Shown: positions 27,215 to 36,646 of the stretch, piece by piece
Layout: each line of letters begins with the position of its first letter
Position numbering within the stretch: position 1 is the stretch's first letter
Source of the DNA: Caenibius tardaugens NBRC 16725
GTDB lineage: Bacteria > Pseudomonadota > Alphaproteobacteria > Sphingomonadales > Sphingomonadaceae
DNA length: 64,000 nucleotides
Reading direction: 5' to 3'
Assembly (NCBI RefSeq): GCF_003860345.1
Contig: NZ_CP034179.1
Coordinates: 1,720,001-1,784,000 of the forward strand
Position numbers and translations under genes: made by a program
Notes under the pieces: model-generated
Databases searched by the model: none
What the model saw: only the letters and a program-made list of their open reading frames with translations
Told to the model about the DNA's origin: nothing

Positions 27215-30200
27215 TTAGTTGCCCGAACCCGGACCGTAGGTGATTTCCACCCGGCGGTTCTGGAGTTCGCGAACGCCGTCGGCGGTCGGAACGCGCGGGT
27301 TGGCTTCACCGAACGCCTGGCTGGAAATCCGCTCGTCGGGGATACCGCGCGAGGTCAGATAACCGCGCACCGAGGTGTTGCGGCGAGCCGACAGGCCCAT
27401 GTTGTAGCGGTCCGAACCCGAACGGTCGGTGTAACCGGCCAGCATGATCGGAACCACATCGCAGTTGCCGTAAGCCGTTACAGCGCTGTCGAGGATGGTT
27501 GCAGCTTCGGGCGTGATGTCCGACTTATCCCAGTCGAAGAACACGATGTACGGACCCTTGTTGCAAACAACCTGCGGCGGAGCCGGCGGCGGCGGCGGCG
27601 GCGGAGCCGGGGGAGCCGGCGGCGGCGGGGCTGCCGGTTCTGCGCCACCGAAGAGGTAGCTCAGCGTCAGACCACCGGTGTGCTCTTCGACGTTGCTCGA
27701 GAAGCGACCCTGATAACCCAGGTGTGCGTTGAAGTTCGGGCTGAACTGTGCAGCCAGACCCACTTCCACAACACCTGCGTCAGGAGCGAAGCGTTCCGAG
27801 ATCACATCGAAGCTCGTGCCTGCCGGAGCGTTCACGAAGGCACCCGTGAACTTGGCGCGCTTGTCGCCGAAGTTATGCTGCCAACCACCGCGGATGTAAG
27901 GCGAAATGTTGCCCCACTGTGCGGCCAGTTCCAGACCCAGTTCGCTGGCGAAGAACTCATCGCTGCCGCGAACGGTCAGCAATGCACCCTGTGCCGAGGC
28001 ATCAGCGGATTCTTCGGTGAAGCGCTTGAGCTTGGCGTGAGCGTAGTCAAGCGAAGCGTACGGCGTGATGGTTGCGTTTTCGCCCAGCGGGAAACGAACA
28101 CCAGCTTCTGCACCAGCTGCCCAGACATTGACGTCTGGATCGCTCGTGATGAGGCCATGGGTCGTCATGGTCGGTCCAGCGAGGTAAGACGCGCCCAGAC
28201 CACTGAAGTCGATGGTACGACGACCGTCGCCATCGAGATCCGAGTAGCTGAGAGCACCCTTCACGTAGAACTTACCGGTATCGTAGTTACCGTAGATACC
28301 GGCCTGCCAGCCCGACGATTTCACACGGTCACCACCCTTGTAACCGTATTCGTTCGCCTTGAACTTGTTGTTGTTCTCGAGATAGCCACCGGCCACACCG
28401 AGGACGAAGTTCGGGCTAACCGCGAAGTCGAGACCCGCAGCAATCCAATACTGTTCAGCCTTGAAACCAGCGGCTTCGTTGTCACCGTCGGTGGAAACGC
28501 GGCCGTAGTTGCCCGTAACCCAGAGACGCGGACCGCCGTTTTCGCTGCGGCACAGTTCGTTGGTGATCGAACCCTTACCGCATTCAGCCATATCGTAGAT
28601 CAGGCCGTTGAAGCGGGCACCTGCCATGGTCGAGGAACGCAGGTAACCAGCGTACTGGGTCGCTGCGAGCTGTTCGAGCGCGCTGGCATACTTGGTGGCG
28701 TCTTCGATCTTGAACAGGTCAGCCAGAACCGAAGCGTAAGCCGGGTTCGAAGCTGCCAGAGCCGGAGCGTAGGTGCCTTCAATCGCGGTTGCGACCGAGG
28801 TTTCGTTGATGTCGAGACCCGGTACCGCGTTGAACGCTACGCGCTTGATGCCAACGTCCACCGTGTCACGGCCAGCCGCAACACCGTAGGTGTCGTCATC
28901 ATAGTGCACGTCCACCACATCGAGCAGAACCGAACGCGTATAAGCGTCAGCCAGAGTGCCCGTGAGCGTATCAGCAATGATCACATCTTCCAGATAGAAG
29001 TTGTTGCCATAGAGACCCGTCCCGCTGGCGGGGCGGATTTCAAGCAGACCACCGGAGATATCAGCCGTGATCGCATCCACGTACGGATAGGTGTGGTAAT
29101 CGATCAACGCGTTGGTCGGAGCACCAGCCACAATCGGCGCTTCGATTGCGAGGATACCCTTCGGCGCGATGTTGAAATCATCAACAATCACGTGCGACGG
29201 ACCATTGGCACCCGGATTGTTCTCAAGGAACAGCGTACCGTTTGCGGCGATGTTCACCTGACCGGCGCCGAGGATACGACCGTCAAGATGGGTTTCACCG
29301 TTCAGGACGTTGACCGTCGAGTCACCTTCCAGTTCGATATCGCCGTAAATCTTGCCGTATTTGCCAGTGGCGCCCGACAGATTGACGACCACTTCACCCT
29401 GGGTGAGTTCCGTGTCGATTGCCGTGCCCCACTTCCACGTCGTGCCACCATCCTGGCTGGTACGCGCAATGATCGTGCCAGCTTCGTTGTTGATGGTGAT
29501 GACCTGGCCAGCAACGCCGCTGTCCGACGCACCGAGGAAACCGATACCATAAGCGTCAGCCGCACCACCGTTGGTGATGGCCGAAACCTGGATCGTGCCC
29601 TTGTTGGTCACAACAGCGCCGTCGATGTTGCCTGCGAGGGCAATACCGCCAGCAAAGGCGTCAGCCGTGCTGGGCGAGGTCGTGGAAGCGTCGGTATCGA
29701 TCGCACGGGCCGTCACGTTGAGCGTGCCAGCATTGGTGATTGCAACCGCAGTGGGCGTCGCCGCAGCAGCGGAACCGCCAACGCCGACAATACCGGCAGC
29801 GATCGAAACCGCACCGTCTGCACCTTCGGCATCAGCCGAGACGTTGAACGTTGCACCAGCAGCGTTTTCGATCTTCAGATCGGGGCCAGCACCCGGACCG
29901 GCGGCAACGCCGACGTAGCCAACTGCACCAGCCAGAGCGGCGCCATTGCCGGTTGCCGTTGCGGCCTGAACCGCATTGGCTTCAGCCGAAACGCCGAACG
30001 TGCCGGTGTTGGAGAAGCTAACGAGGCCGTCTGCGCCAACACCAACCTGAATGTGGCCGACTGCACCCGCCACTGCGAGAGCATCTTCCGCACCATTGGC
30101 GTTCGACAGAACTTTGACATCAACCTTGCCAGCGTTGGCGTAGGAGACATCAGCAAGTACAGGATTGGTAGGCGTAACTGTGCCTGACGCAATCGCAACC

Positions 30201-31855
30201 TGCGCGCTGCCAATGCCGATGCCCGCAGCGATAGCGCTATCACCGTTAGCCGTCGAGGCAACAGGAACGGAGATCGAGCCAGCCGACGAATTGGTCAGAG
30301 CGAGCGATACGTTAGGACCGAATTCGGCCTGAACGTAACCAAGTGCACCGGCCGTAGCGGCAGCCGCACCCGTTGCCGAAGCCAGAGCATTAGCACCGAA
30401 GCTGGCAGCACCAGCGTTGGTGATGACGTCCGAAACGCCAACGACACCAGCCGGGAGTGCATCCGGACCAAGTTCCCCACCAAAGAGAACGGGTTCACCG
30501 CCACCGAGAATGTCGCCAAGAAGCGGAGCCAGATCACCCGGCTGAATGTCTTCGACGAAACCGCCAACGAAGCCCACAGCAGGCCCCTGCACAACGCCAC
30601 CCAGCACAAGTGCCTGAGCCGCAGCATCGCCTTTAGTCGGCGTTACCGCACCGCCTTCACCCGGAACGGAGCCCGCAGCAACTGCCTTGGCGTTGACCGT
30701 GAGGGTTTTGTTGTTGGTGAAGGTTGCGTTCTTCGAACCCACCGTGGTCAGAGCGGTGGCTTCAGGAGCATACGCAATGTAGCCATTCTGCACGATGCCA
30801 CCCAGAACGATGGCTTGAGCGCCTACGCGTTCATCATCGACTGTCACGTCGTCCGGAGCGTACGAAACTTCAGGCGTCGCCGCAGTGGCATTGGCCGCAA
30901 TGTTGATTGCGCCATTGTTGGTGAGCGCAACCGAACCAACGCCGTCAGACGCATAGGCATCCTGAGCAAAGCCAGCGTACACAACAGCACCCGCCGCCGC
31001 TGCGGTGGCGCCATCAGCAAGAGCGTCGGCCGTGATATTGATCGTACCGGTCGCCGCGTTGGTCAACGCAACGTTGGCCTGAGGCACATAAGCGGGTTCA
31101 ACGGCGTGCTCGCCATTTGTCATGGCCGCCTGCAAAACGCCGCCATAAACACCAGCGTTAGCCTGCGAAGCCCCATCACCAACAGCGTCAGCCGCCGCAG
31201 CAACGTTCAACGTAGCGGAATTATCCAGCGCGATGGAGGCATCGGCCGTGTTGGAAGCGCCATACTGCGCAACGCCAGCACTAATTGCAGCACCTGCCGT
31301 CGCGGCGTTTCCGTCGCCAACAGCCGTTGCGTTCGCGTCAGCGACAACCGCCAGAGTGCCCGCATTACTGATCAACGCCTTGAGGTCGCCAACCGCGTAC
31401 ACTTCCTGACCGACAGCGCCGTATCCTTCGCTCTCGATTTCGGCCAGCGCATTCGCAGCGCCCGTCGTATTCGCAGCGGGCGTTGCCGTTGCGCTAGCCT
31501 GCACCGTGAACGAACCACCGTTGCGCAGCGTGAAATTGCCAGCCTTGCTAGCCTCAGCATAATAGTAGCTAAGGCCATCGTGAATGCCATCACTGTCACC
31601 CCAAGAGTCGACGACAGCCTGTGCATCGGCGACGTCCGTCGCGGTTACACCAACAACGACTGTCGGAAGCGTCGGCGAATTCGCGTCAGTGTCAGTCATG
31701 ACGTATTCATCAGCCAGCATGCCATCCGTGCCGCCATAGGCTTCGATGCCAAAACCAGACTTACCGGTGACACCGGCATGCGCTGCAACCGCGCCTGCGC
31801 CAATTGCCAGCGCGGACGCGCTGGCAGCCAGCAAATGCTGCACTCTGCGATTCAT
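27215..31855 (-). CDS. Giant autotransporter-OmpA fusion outer-membrane protein
   Basis: A 1546-residue protein. Order: signal peptide (residues 1-27, ending AHA); an alanine/valine/asparagine-rich passenger of many similar short units (for example VALTNAATGTINI, VALTNNGAINIAAN) to about residue 850; a spacer; an autotransporter-like beta-barrel from about 1100 (RLWVTGNYGRVS) to about 1405 (LTLSYLFGG); a proline-rich linker (about 1408-1430); and an OmpA peptidoglycan-binding domain. The last carries VFFDWDKSDITPEA, GYTDRSGS and YLTSRGIPDERIS. Expected role: a beta-solenoid surface domain tethered to the cell wall. I start at MNRRVQHLL (31855), with GGGAG upstream. The GCT/GGT/CGT-richer codon use hints at high expression. 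It has its own terminator. Confidence 0.9.
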   Translation of the reverse strand: MNRRVQHLLAASASALAIGAGAVAAHAGVTGKSGFGIEAYGGTDGMLADEYVMTDTDANSPTLPTVVVGVTATDVADAQAVVDSWGDSDGIHDGLSYYYAEASKAGNFTLRNGGSFTVQASATATPAANTTGAANALAEIESEGYGAVGQEVYAVGDLKALISNAGTLAVVADANATAVGDGNAATAGAAISAGVAQYGASNTADASIALDNSATLNVAAAADAVGDGASQANAGVYGGVLQAAMTNGEHAVEPAYVPQANVALTNAATGTINITADALADGATAAAAGAVVYAGFAQDAYASDGVGSVALTNNGAINIAANATAATPEVSYAPDDVTVDDERVGAQAIVLGGIVQNGYIAYAPEATALTTVGSKNATFTNNKTLTVNAKAVAAGSVPGEGGAVTPTKGDAAAQALVLGGVVQGPAVGFVGGFVEDIQPGDLAPLLGDILGGGEPVLFGGELGPDALPAGVVGVSDVITNAGAASFGANALASATGAAAATAGALGYVQAEFGPNVSLALTNSSAGSISVPVASTANGDSAIAAGIGIGSAQVAIASGTVTPTNPVLADVSYANAGKVDVKVLSNANGAEDALAVAGAVGHIQVGVGADGLVSFSNTGTFGVSAEANAVQAATATGNGAALAGAVGYVGVAAGPGAGPDLKIENAAGATFNVSADAEGADGAVSIAAGIVGVGGSAAAATPTAVAITNAGTLNVTARAIDTDASTTSPSTADAFAGGIALAGNIDGAVVTNKGTIQVSAITNGGAADAYGIGFLGASDSGVAGQVITINNEAGTIIARTSQDGGTTWKWGTAIDTELTQGEVVVNLSGATGKYGKIYGDIELEGDSTVNVLNGETHLDGRILGAGQVNIAANGTLFLENNPGANGPSHVIVDDFNIAPKGILAIEAPIVAGAPTNALIDYHTYPYVDAITADISGGLLEIRPASGTGLYGNNFYLEDVIIADTLTGTLADAYTRSVLLDVVDVHYDDDTYGVAAGRDTVDVGIKRVAFNAVPGLDINETSVATAIEGTYAPALAASNPAYASVLADLFKIEDATKYASALEQLAATQYAGYLRSSTMAGARFNGLIYDMAECGKGSITNELCRSENGGPRLWVTGNYGRVSTDGDNEAAGFKAEQYWIAAGLDFAVSPNFVLGVAGGYLENNNKFKANEYGYKGGDRVKSSGWQAGIYGNYDTGKFYVKGALSYSDLDGDGRRTIDFSGLGASYLAGPTMTTHGLITSDPDVNVWAAGAEAGVRFPLGENATITPYASLDYAHAKLKRFTEESADASAQGALLTVRGSDEFFASELGLELAAQWGNISPYIRGGWQHNFGDKRAKFTGAFVNAPAGTSFDVISERFAPDAGVVEVGLAAQFSPNFNAHLGYQGRFSSNVEEHTGGLTLSYLFGGAEPAAPPPPAPPAPPPPPPPAPPQVVCNKGPYIVFFDWDKSDITPEAATILDSAVTAYGNCDVVPIMLAGYTDRSGSDRYNMGLSARRNTSVRGYLTSRGIPDERISSQAFGEANPRVPTADGVRELQNRRVEITYGPGSGN

Positions 31856-32258
31856 CAGAATAGCTCCCTCATTAACAAAGCCCCCCAACGTGGGGAAAAG
31901 CATTACGTTCCCAAAAACCGCCCCATAAAGAACGGTCGTTAATTCTTTGCGACCCCCCTATGCCACGCATCCGCATGGCACGGGCGATTATTGATTACTT
32001 GCGGCCCATATATGTTGCGCAAGCGTATGTCTATTTCCAATCCAGTGTTTTGACTGCAATTTTTTAATCCGATACCGAAACGATGCCTTTTGGCAACGAA
32101 TCTGGCCGAAGACCGCACTTTTCCATGGTTACGGCGCCGCCAATGTCGCACATGCGATGCGCTATTCGCCATGGAATTCTTCATATTCAAATTCAACCGG
32201 TTCCCGCATTGCAGCACTATAACGGTGCCACGACGTCAAACCCGTAACCTGTTCCCCC
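31856..32258. other. AT-rich non-coding region upstream of the autotransporter-OmpA gene
   Basis: About 400 bases between the giant outer-membrane gene and the amtB terminator. I see no convincing gene: the open frames here are short, lack ribosome sites and resemble no protein. It is more AT-rich than its surroundings, as expected of a promoter and leader. A ribosome site (GGGAG) sits directly before 31855. A leader RNA or small RNA is possible but not shown. Confidence 0.5.
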
Positions 32259-32291
32259 AAAAAAAGGGGCCGGAGCGGCTGGCTCCGGCCC
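32259..32291 (-). terminator. Rho-independent terminator of glnK-amtB
   Basis: On the minus strand GGGCCGGAGC pairs with GCTCCGGCCC around a five-base loop (32267-32291), followed by seven T. It ends the amtB transcript. Confidence 0.9.
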
Positions 32292-32381
32292 ATAAAGGTG
32301 TCGTTCGCAGGAGGAACGGAGGGAGGTGAGACCGGGGAGGAGAGAGAAGAGGAGAGAGACCCGGCCCCACCAAGTTGCAAA

Positions 32382-33740
32382 TCAGTTGTAGGCGCGCTCC
32401 CCATGTTCGCCGATGTCGAGACCTTCGACTTCGACTTCCTGAGAGACCCGCAGGCCCGTTACCGCCTTGGCGATGTAGATCGCGATCGCGGTGCCGACCG
32501 TCGAGATGACAATCGTGGCCAGCACGGCGGTGACCTGAGTCACCAGCTGCGGGCCGATGACAAAGTCTGCAGCGCCCGGGCCGCCGAACATCGGGGCGAA
32601 GACAATGCCCGTGCCGATGGCGCCGACAATGCCGCCTACGCCGTGGATGCCGAAGGCGTCGAGCGAGTCATCGTAGCCGAGAGCGGGCTTGAGCTTGGCC
32701 ACTGCGAAGTAGCAGACGATCGACGAGACGATACCAAGGACAATCGCACCGAACGGACCGGCGTTACCGGCAGCCGGAGTGACCGCGACGAGACCGGCGA
32801 TGACGCCCGAACAGAAGCCGAGAGCCGAAGGCTTATGACCCATGATCCGTTCCACCGCCATCCAGGCCAGCGCAGCAGCGGCTGTGGCGACGAAAGTGTT
32901 GATCATGGCGAGCGCAGCCGAACCGTTGGCTTCGAGTGCCGAACCGGCGTTGAAGCCGAACCAGCCCACCCACAGCAGGCCCGTGCCGACCATGGTCAGC
33001 GTCAGGCTGTGCGGCGGCATCGGTTCCTGCGGATAGCCACGGCGCTTGCCGAGGATCAGCGCGGCAACCAGTGCCGAAACACCGGCGTTGATGTGCACAA
33101 CCGTACCGCCAGCGAAGTCCAGCGCGCCCATGACGAAGAACACGCCGCGCGCTTCCCAGACCATGTGGGCGATCGGGTAGTACACGATGGTCAGCCAGAC
33201 GAGCATGAACACCATCACCGCCGAGAACTTCATGCGTTCGACCACCGCGCCGAGCACGAGCGCCGCCGTGATCGCCGAGAAGGTCATCTGGAACGAGACG
33301 AAGACGTATTCCGAGATGACTTCCTTGGTGAAAGTCGCCGCGGTCGAATCCGGGGTGATCCCGGCGAGGAAGAACTTGCCCCAGCTGACGAACTGGTTGC
33401 CTTCGGGCCCGAAAGCCATGCCGTAGCCCCACATCACCCAGACCAGCATGGCCAGTGCGGCGGCCGCACCGATCTGTGTCATCGTGGACAGCATGTTCTT
33501 GGAACGGGTGAGACCGCCGTAGAACAGGGCGAGGCCCGGCAGAATCATCAGCAGAACGAGAATGGTGGATGTCATCATCCACGCGTTGTTGCCCGGGTTG
33601 GGCACGGCAGCAGCGGCTTCCGCTGCGGGTGCCGGAACGGCGGCAGCGGCCGTGGCGGCTGCTTCCTGCGCCCAGGCGGCAGTGGCGGCGAACAACGATG
33701 CACCCAGTGCACCCGCGCCGCAGACAGTCTTGCGGATCAT
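32382..33740 (-). CDS. amtB: Ammonium transporter AmtB
   Basis: A 452-residue Amt/Rh channel, trimeric in the inner membrane, conducting ammonium. After a signal peptide ending AWAQ comes an alanine/proline-rich stretch of about 30 residues before the first core helix. The conserved ALFYGGLTR, VWVMWGYGMAFG, DFAGGTVVHINAG and LDAFGIHGVGGIVG (pore histidine) are present. The start at 33740 is preceded by GAGGGG. It lies 29 bases after glnK on the same strand and shares its sigma-54 promoter, so it is induced by nitrogen limitation. Confidence 0.96.
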   Translation of the reverse strand: MIRKTVCGAGALGASLFAATAAWAQEAAATAAAAVPAPAAEAAAAVPNPGNNAWMMTSTILVLLMILPGLALFYGGLTRSKNMLSTMTQIGAAAALAMLVWVMWGYGMAFGPEGNQFVSWGKFFLAGITPDSTAATFTKEVISEYVFVSFQMTFSAITAALVLGAVVERMKFSAVMVFMLVWLTIVYYPIAHMVWEARGVFFVMGALDFAGGTVVHINAGVSALVAALILGKRRGYPQEPMPPHSLTLTMVGTGLLWVGWFGFNAGSALEANGSAALAMINTFVATAAAALAWMAVERIMGHKPSALGFCSGVIAGLVAVTPAAGNAGPFGAIVLGIVSSIVCYFAVAKLKPALGYDDSLDAFGIHGVGGIVGAIGTGIVFAPMFGGPGAADFVIGPQLVTQVTAVLATIVISTVGTAIAIYIAKAVTGLRVSQEVEVEGLDIGEHGERAYN

Positions 33741-33769
33741 AGAATTACCCCTCACGAGATGCACGCCGC

Positions 33770-34108
33770 TCATAGCGCCGTATCCCCGGTTTCACCGGTG
33801 CGAATGCGAGTGACGGAAGCGAGATCGAGAACGAAAATCTTGCCATCACCGATCGCTTCGGTGCTGGCGGCTTGCTGGATTGCCTCGACCACCTGCGGGG
33901 CGAGGGAATCGGACGCAGCGATTTCGAGCTTCACCTTCGGCAGCATATTCGTGGAATATTCCGCGCCACGGTAGATTTCGGTCTGTCCCTTCTGTCGCCC
34001 GAAGCCCTTGACCTCGGACACGGTCATGCCCGCGACGCCAATGGCGCTGAGGGCTTCCCGCACCTCGTCGAGCTTGAACGGTTTGATAATGGCGATGATG
34101 AACTTCAT
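33770..34108 (-). CDS. glnK: PII nitrogen regulator GlnK
   Basis: A 112-residue PII signal protein. The T-loop [15 protein letters not shown] carries the uridylylation tyrosine (Tyr51); the B-loop GDGKIFV and the C-terminal [12 protein letters not shown] are standard. As a trimer it senses ATP/ADP and 2-oxoglutarate and plugs AmtB when nitrogen is plentiful. It precedes amtB and sits 39 bases below a near-perfect sigma-54 promoter, so the gene is GlnK-type rather than a glnA-linked GlnB. Confidence 0.96.
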   Translation of the reverse strand: MKFIIAIIKPFKLDEVREALSAIGVAGMTVSEVKGFGRQKGQTEIYRGAEYSTNMLPKVKLEIAASDSLAPQVVEAIQQAASTEAIGDGKIFVLDLASVTRIRTGETGDTAL

Positions 34109-34157
34109 CGTGGACCCCTGCTAGCTTGCCGGAGGAGCACCGGCGCAAAGCTACTCT

Positions 34158-34173
34158 AGCAAGAGGCGTGCCA
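34158..34173 (-). promoter_or_regulatory. Sigma-54 promoter of glnK-amtB
   Basis: On the minus strand TGGCACGCCTCTTGCT matches the sigma-54 -24/-12 consensus TGGCACG-N4-TTGCW at every fixed position. The expected start is about 12 bases downstream, near 34147, some 39 bases before the glnK ATG. An NtrC-type activator is expected to drive it. Confidence 0.92.
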
Positions 34174-34257
34174 AATTCATTTGCGACGGCTTTTTAGGGG
34201 AAGCGGGCAGACGAAATGCCTCAGCCGCAGGACCATCCGCCCGATATCTGTGCACGT

Positions 34258-34272
34258 GCCTAAATTTTAGGC
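34258..34272. repeat. 15-base palindrome in the glnK enhancer position
   Basis: GCCTAAA-T-TTTAGGC is a perfect inverted repeat with a single central base. It lies about 110-125 bases upstream of the predicted sigma-54 start, where an activator could bind. It does not match the usual NtrC consensus. It could equally be a site unrelated to glnK, just after the neighbouring nuclease gene. Confidence 0.4.
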
Positions 34273-34276
34273 AGGA

Positions 34277-34969
34277 CTAGAGCCCCAGGCGCGCCCAGAC
34301 AGGCAGATGATCGGAAGCCCGCGCCGAAAGCGCACTGTGGTGCACGCCCTGCTCCCGGCAATGCCAATCGGGAGAGGCCACGATCCGGTCAAGCTGGGCC
34401 ACCGGCTGGCGTGAGGGGAAGCTGCGGCCCGGGGCGAGAACACGCCAATCGTCGGCAAACACCCGCAGGCAGCCGCCGCGTGTCGACCATTCGTTGAAAT
34501 CGCCCATCAGCACGGTGGGGCATGCGTCTTCGCATTGCCCCAGCCGCCCCAGCACAGTCTGCACCTGATGGCGGCGGCGCAATCCGGAAAGATCGAGATG
34601 CATGCCAACCACCCGCACCCGCTTGCCCCCGGCAGCGAGATCGACCCGCACCGCGCCGCGCGGTTCCACAGTGGGCAGATCCAGCGGTTCCGCATCCAGA
34701 ATATCGATGCCGCGCCGCACCAGCAACGCATTGCCGTGCCAGCCGATGCTCAGCGGACGCAGCGCAACGGGCGCAATCTGCCAGTGATGATCTTCCAGCA
34801 TCTGCCGCGGCAAGGCGGTCAGACGCTGGCCGAATCGCCGGTCGGCTTCCTGCAACGCCACCACATCGGCGCCGAGTTCATTGAGAATCGCGAGAATCCG
34901 TTCGGGATCGCGGCGGCGATCAAGCCCCACCGCCTTGCGAATATTATAGCTGGCGAATGTCAGTTCCAC
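34277..34969 (-). CDS. Endonuclease/exonuclease/phosphatase family protein
   Basis: A 230-residue EEP-fold phosphoesterase, with the metal/catalytic motifs in order: SYNIRKAVG, ALQEAD, GMHLDLSG, LMGDFNEW and ASDHLPVWARL. Such enzymes cleave DNA, RNA or lipid phosphates; the substrate here is unknown. I use the GTG at 34969 because it begins the fold; no strong ribosome site is visible, and the frame runs back into prfC. It follows prfC by about 30 bases on the same strand. Confidence 0.8.
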   Translation of the reverse strand: MELTFASYNIRKAVGLDRRRDPERILAILNELGADVVALQEADRRFGQRLTALPRQMLEDHHWQIAPVALRPLSIGWHGNALLVRRGIDILDAEPLDLPTVEPRGAVRVDLAAGGKRVRVVGMHLDLSGLRRRHQVQTVLGRLGQCEDACPTVLMGDFNEWSTRGGCLRVFADDWRVLAPGRSFPSRQPVAQLDRIVASPDWHCREQGVHHSALSARASDHLPVWARLGL

Positions 34970-35000
34970 GCGCTGAAGGTATGTTCGCCAGCGCCCGCCT

Positions 35001-36536
35001 TCAACGTTCCTTGGTGGCGTTGAAGGCGATTTCCGGATTCTTTTCCTGCTGATAACCGACATCCCATGCGGAACGGGCCAGGAAAACCGGATCGCCATCG
35101 CGATCCTTTGCCAGATTGGTGCGATTGAACTGGGCGAAGGCATCGATCACCTTTTCATCGCCCTTGAGCCAGCGCGCCGTATCGAACGGCGCCGCTTCCA
35201 GTGCCGCCTCGACCTTGTATTCCGCCTCGAGACGGGACACGAGCACATCGAGCTGGAGTTGGCCGACAACGCCGACGATCCATTGCCCCCCCAGTTCGGG
35301 ATAGAAGACCTGAATCACCCCTTCTTCGGAGAGGTCGTCCAGCGCCTTGCGCAATTGCTTGGTCTTGGTGGGATCCTTCAGCACCACACGGCGCAGGATT
35401 TCCGGCGCAAAATTGGGCAGGCCGGTAAACCGCACCGCGTTCTTTTCCGACAGCGTATCGCCAACGCGCAGGGTGCCATGGTTGGGAATACCGATGATAT
35501 CGCCCGCTTCCGCCGTGTCGGCGATTTCGCGATCCTGTGCGAAGAACAGAATGGGCGAATGGACGGCAATCGGTTTGCCCAGGCCCGACGGGGTCAGCTT
35601 CATGCCCCGCTTGAACGTGCCCGAAACCATGCGCATGAATGCGATCCGGTCACGGTGCTGGGGGTCCATATTGGCCTGGACCTTGAAGATGAACCCGGTC
35701 ACTTCGTTGTAATCGGGGTTGATCACGCCTGCCTCGCTCGGTTGCGGGCGAGGCGGCGGCGCAAACCGGGCGATCGCATCGATCAGTTCGGTGACGCCAA
35801 AGTTCTTCAGCGCCGATCCGAAGAAGACTGGCGTCAGATCGCCATGGCGATAGGCTTCCAGATCGAATTCGGGATAGCCCGCCCGCGCCAGCTCCGCTTC
35901 TTCCGCAATGTCTGCGGGCAGTTCGGGCGAGGGATCGCGCTTGCCGAGAAACTCCTTGCTGTCCCCTTCCGGGCGGCTGACCGACCCAGTGGCGAAATCG
36001 AGAATACCTTCGAATATCCCGCCCATGCCGACAGGCCAGCTTTGCGGCGACACATCCAGCGCCAGCGCATCGGCCACTTCGTCCAGCGTTTCGAAGGGGC
36101 TGCGCCCTTCGCGGTCGACCTTGTTGACGAACGTAATGATCGGCACCGACCGCAGGCGGCAGACTTCGAACAGTTTGCGTGTCTGCGGCTCGATGCCCTT
36201 GGCCGCGTCGATCACCATGATGGCGGAATCGACGGCGGTGAGCGTGCGATAGGTATCTTCGGAGAAATCCTCGTGCCCCGGCGTATCGAGCAGGTTGAAG
36301 GTGATGCCGTTCTTTTCAAACGTCATCACCGAGCTGGTCACCGAAATGCCGCGCTGCTGTTCGATCTTCATCCAGTCCGACCGCGCCCGGCGGGCCTGAC
36401 CGCGCGCCTTGACCTCGCCGGCAAGGTGAATCGCCCCGCCTTGCAGCAGGAGCTTTTCCGTCAGCGTGGTCTTACCCGCGTCAGGGTGCGAGATGATCGC
36501 GAACGTACGACGATTGGATGTGGGCGCATTGCTCAT
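35001..36536 (-). CDS. prfC: Peptide chain release factor 3
   Basis: A 511-residue translational GTPase that removes RF1/RF2 from the ribosome after termination. G1 is SHPDAGKTTLTE (residues 17-28), the G2 region QQRGISVTSSV, G3 DTPGHEDFSE, and G4 NKVDREG. Domain II and the RF3-specific C-terminal domain follow, with LGGQWIVGVVGQLQLDVL. The length is close to the E. coli protein. A putative nuclease gene follows on the same strand. Confidence 0.96.
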   Translation of the reverse strand: MSNAPTSNRRTFAIISHPDAGKTTLTEKLLLQGGAIHLAGEVKARGQARRARSDWMKIEQQRGISVTSSVMTFEKNGITFNLLDTPGHEDFSEDTYRTLTAVDSAIMVIDAAKGIEPQTRKLFEVCRLRSVPIITFVNKVDREGRSPFETLDEVADALALDVSPQSWPVGMGGIFEGILDFATGSVSRPEGDSKEFLGKRDPSPELPADIAEEAELARAGYPEFDLEAYRHGDLTPVFFGSALKNFGVTELIDAIARFAPPPRPQPSEAGVINPDYNEVTGFIFKVQANMDPQHRDRIAFMRMVSGTFKRGMKLTPSGLGKPIAVHSPILFFAQDREIADTAEAGDIIGIPNHGTLRVGDTLSEKNAVRFTGLPNFAPEILRRVVLKDPTKTKQLRKALDDLSEEGVIQVFYPELGGQWIVGVVGQLQLDVLVSRLEAEYKVEAALEAAPFDTARWLKGDEKVIDAFAQFNRTNLAKDRDGDPVFLARSAWDVGYQQEKNPEIAFNATKER

Positions 36537-36646
36537 GGCGCGCGCGGTTAGCCGCGATGGACGCGCCAGTCCATCACCATCGCGGATTGCCCGCTACGAA
36601 ACTTTAACCGCTGCTCGGATAATGCCGTGAGAAATTGGGGGATTTC

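Noticed and set aside
27197-30187. Long plus-strand open frame of about 1000 codons opposite the giant outer-membrane gene
   Set aside because: It is antisense to a clear coding gene with family domains; its composition is Arg/Thr/Val-rich and it resembles no protein. Long antisense frames are common in GC-rich genomes.
31939-32329. Short open frames in the gap before the giant outer-membrane gene
   Set aside because: No ribosome site, no domain, and composition not like the neighbouring genes.
32298-33974. Plus-strand open frame opposite amtB
   Set aside because: Arg/Asp/His-rich shadow of amtB; no match to a family.
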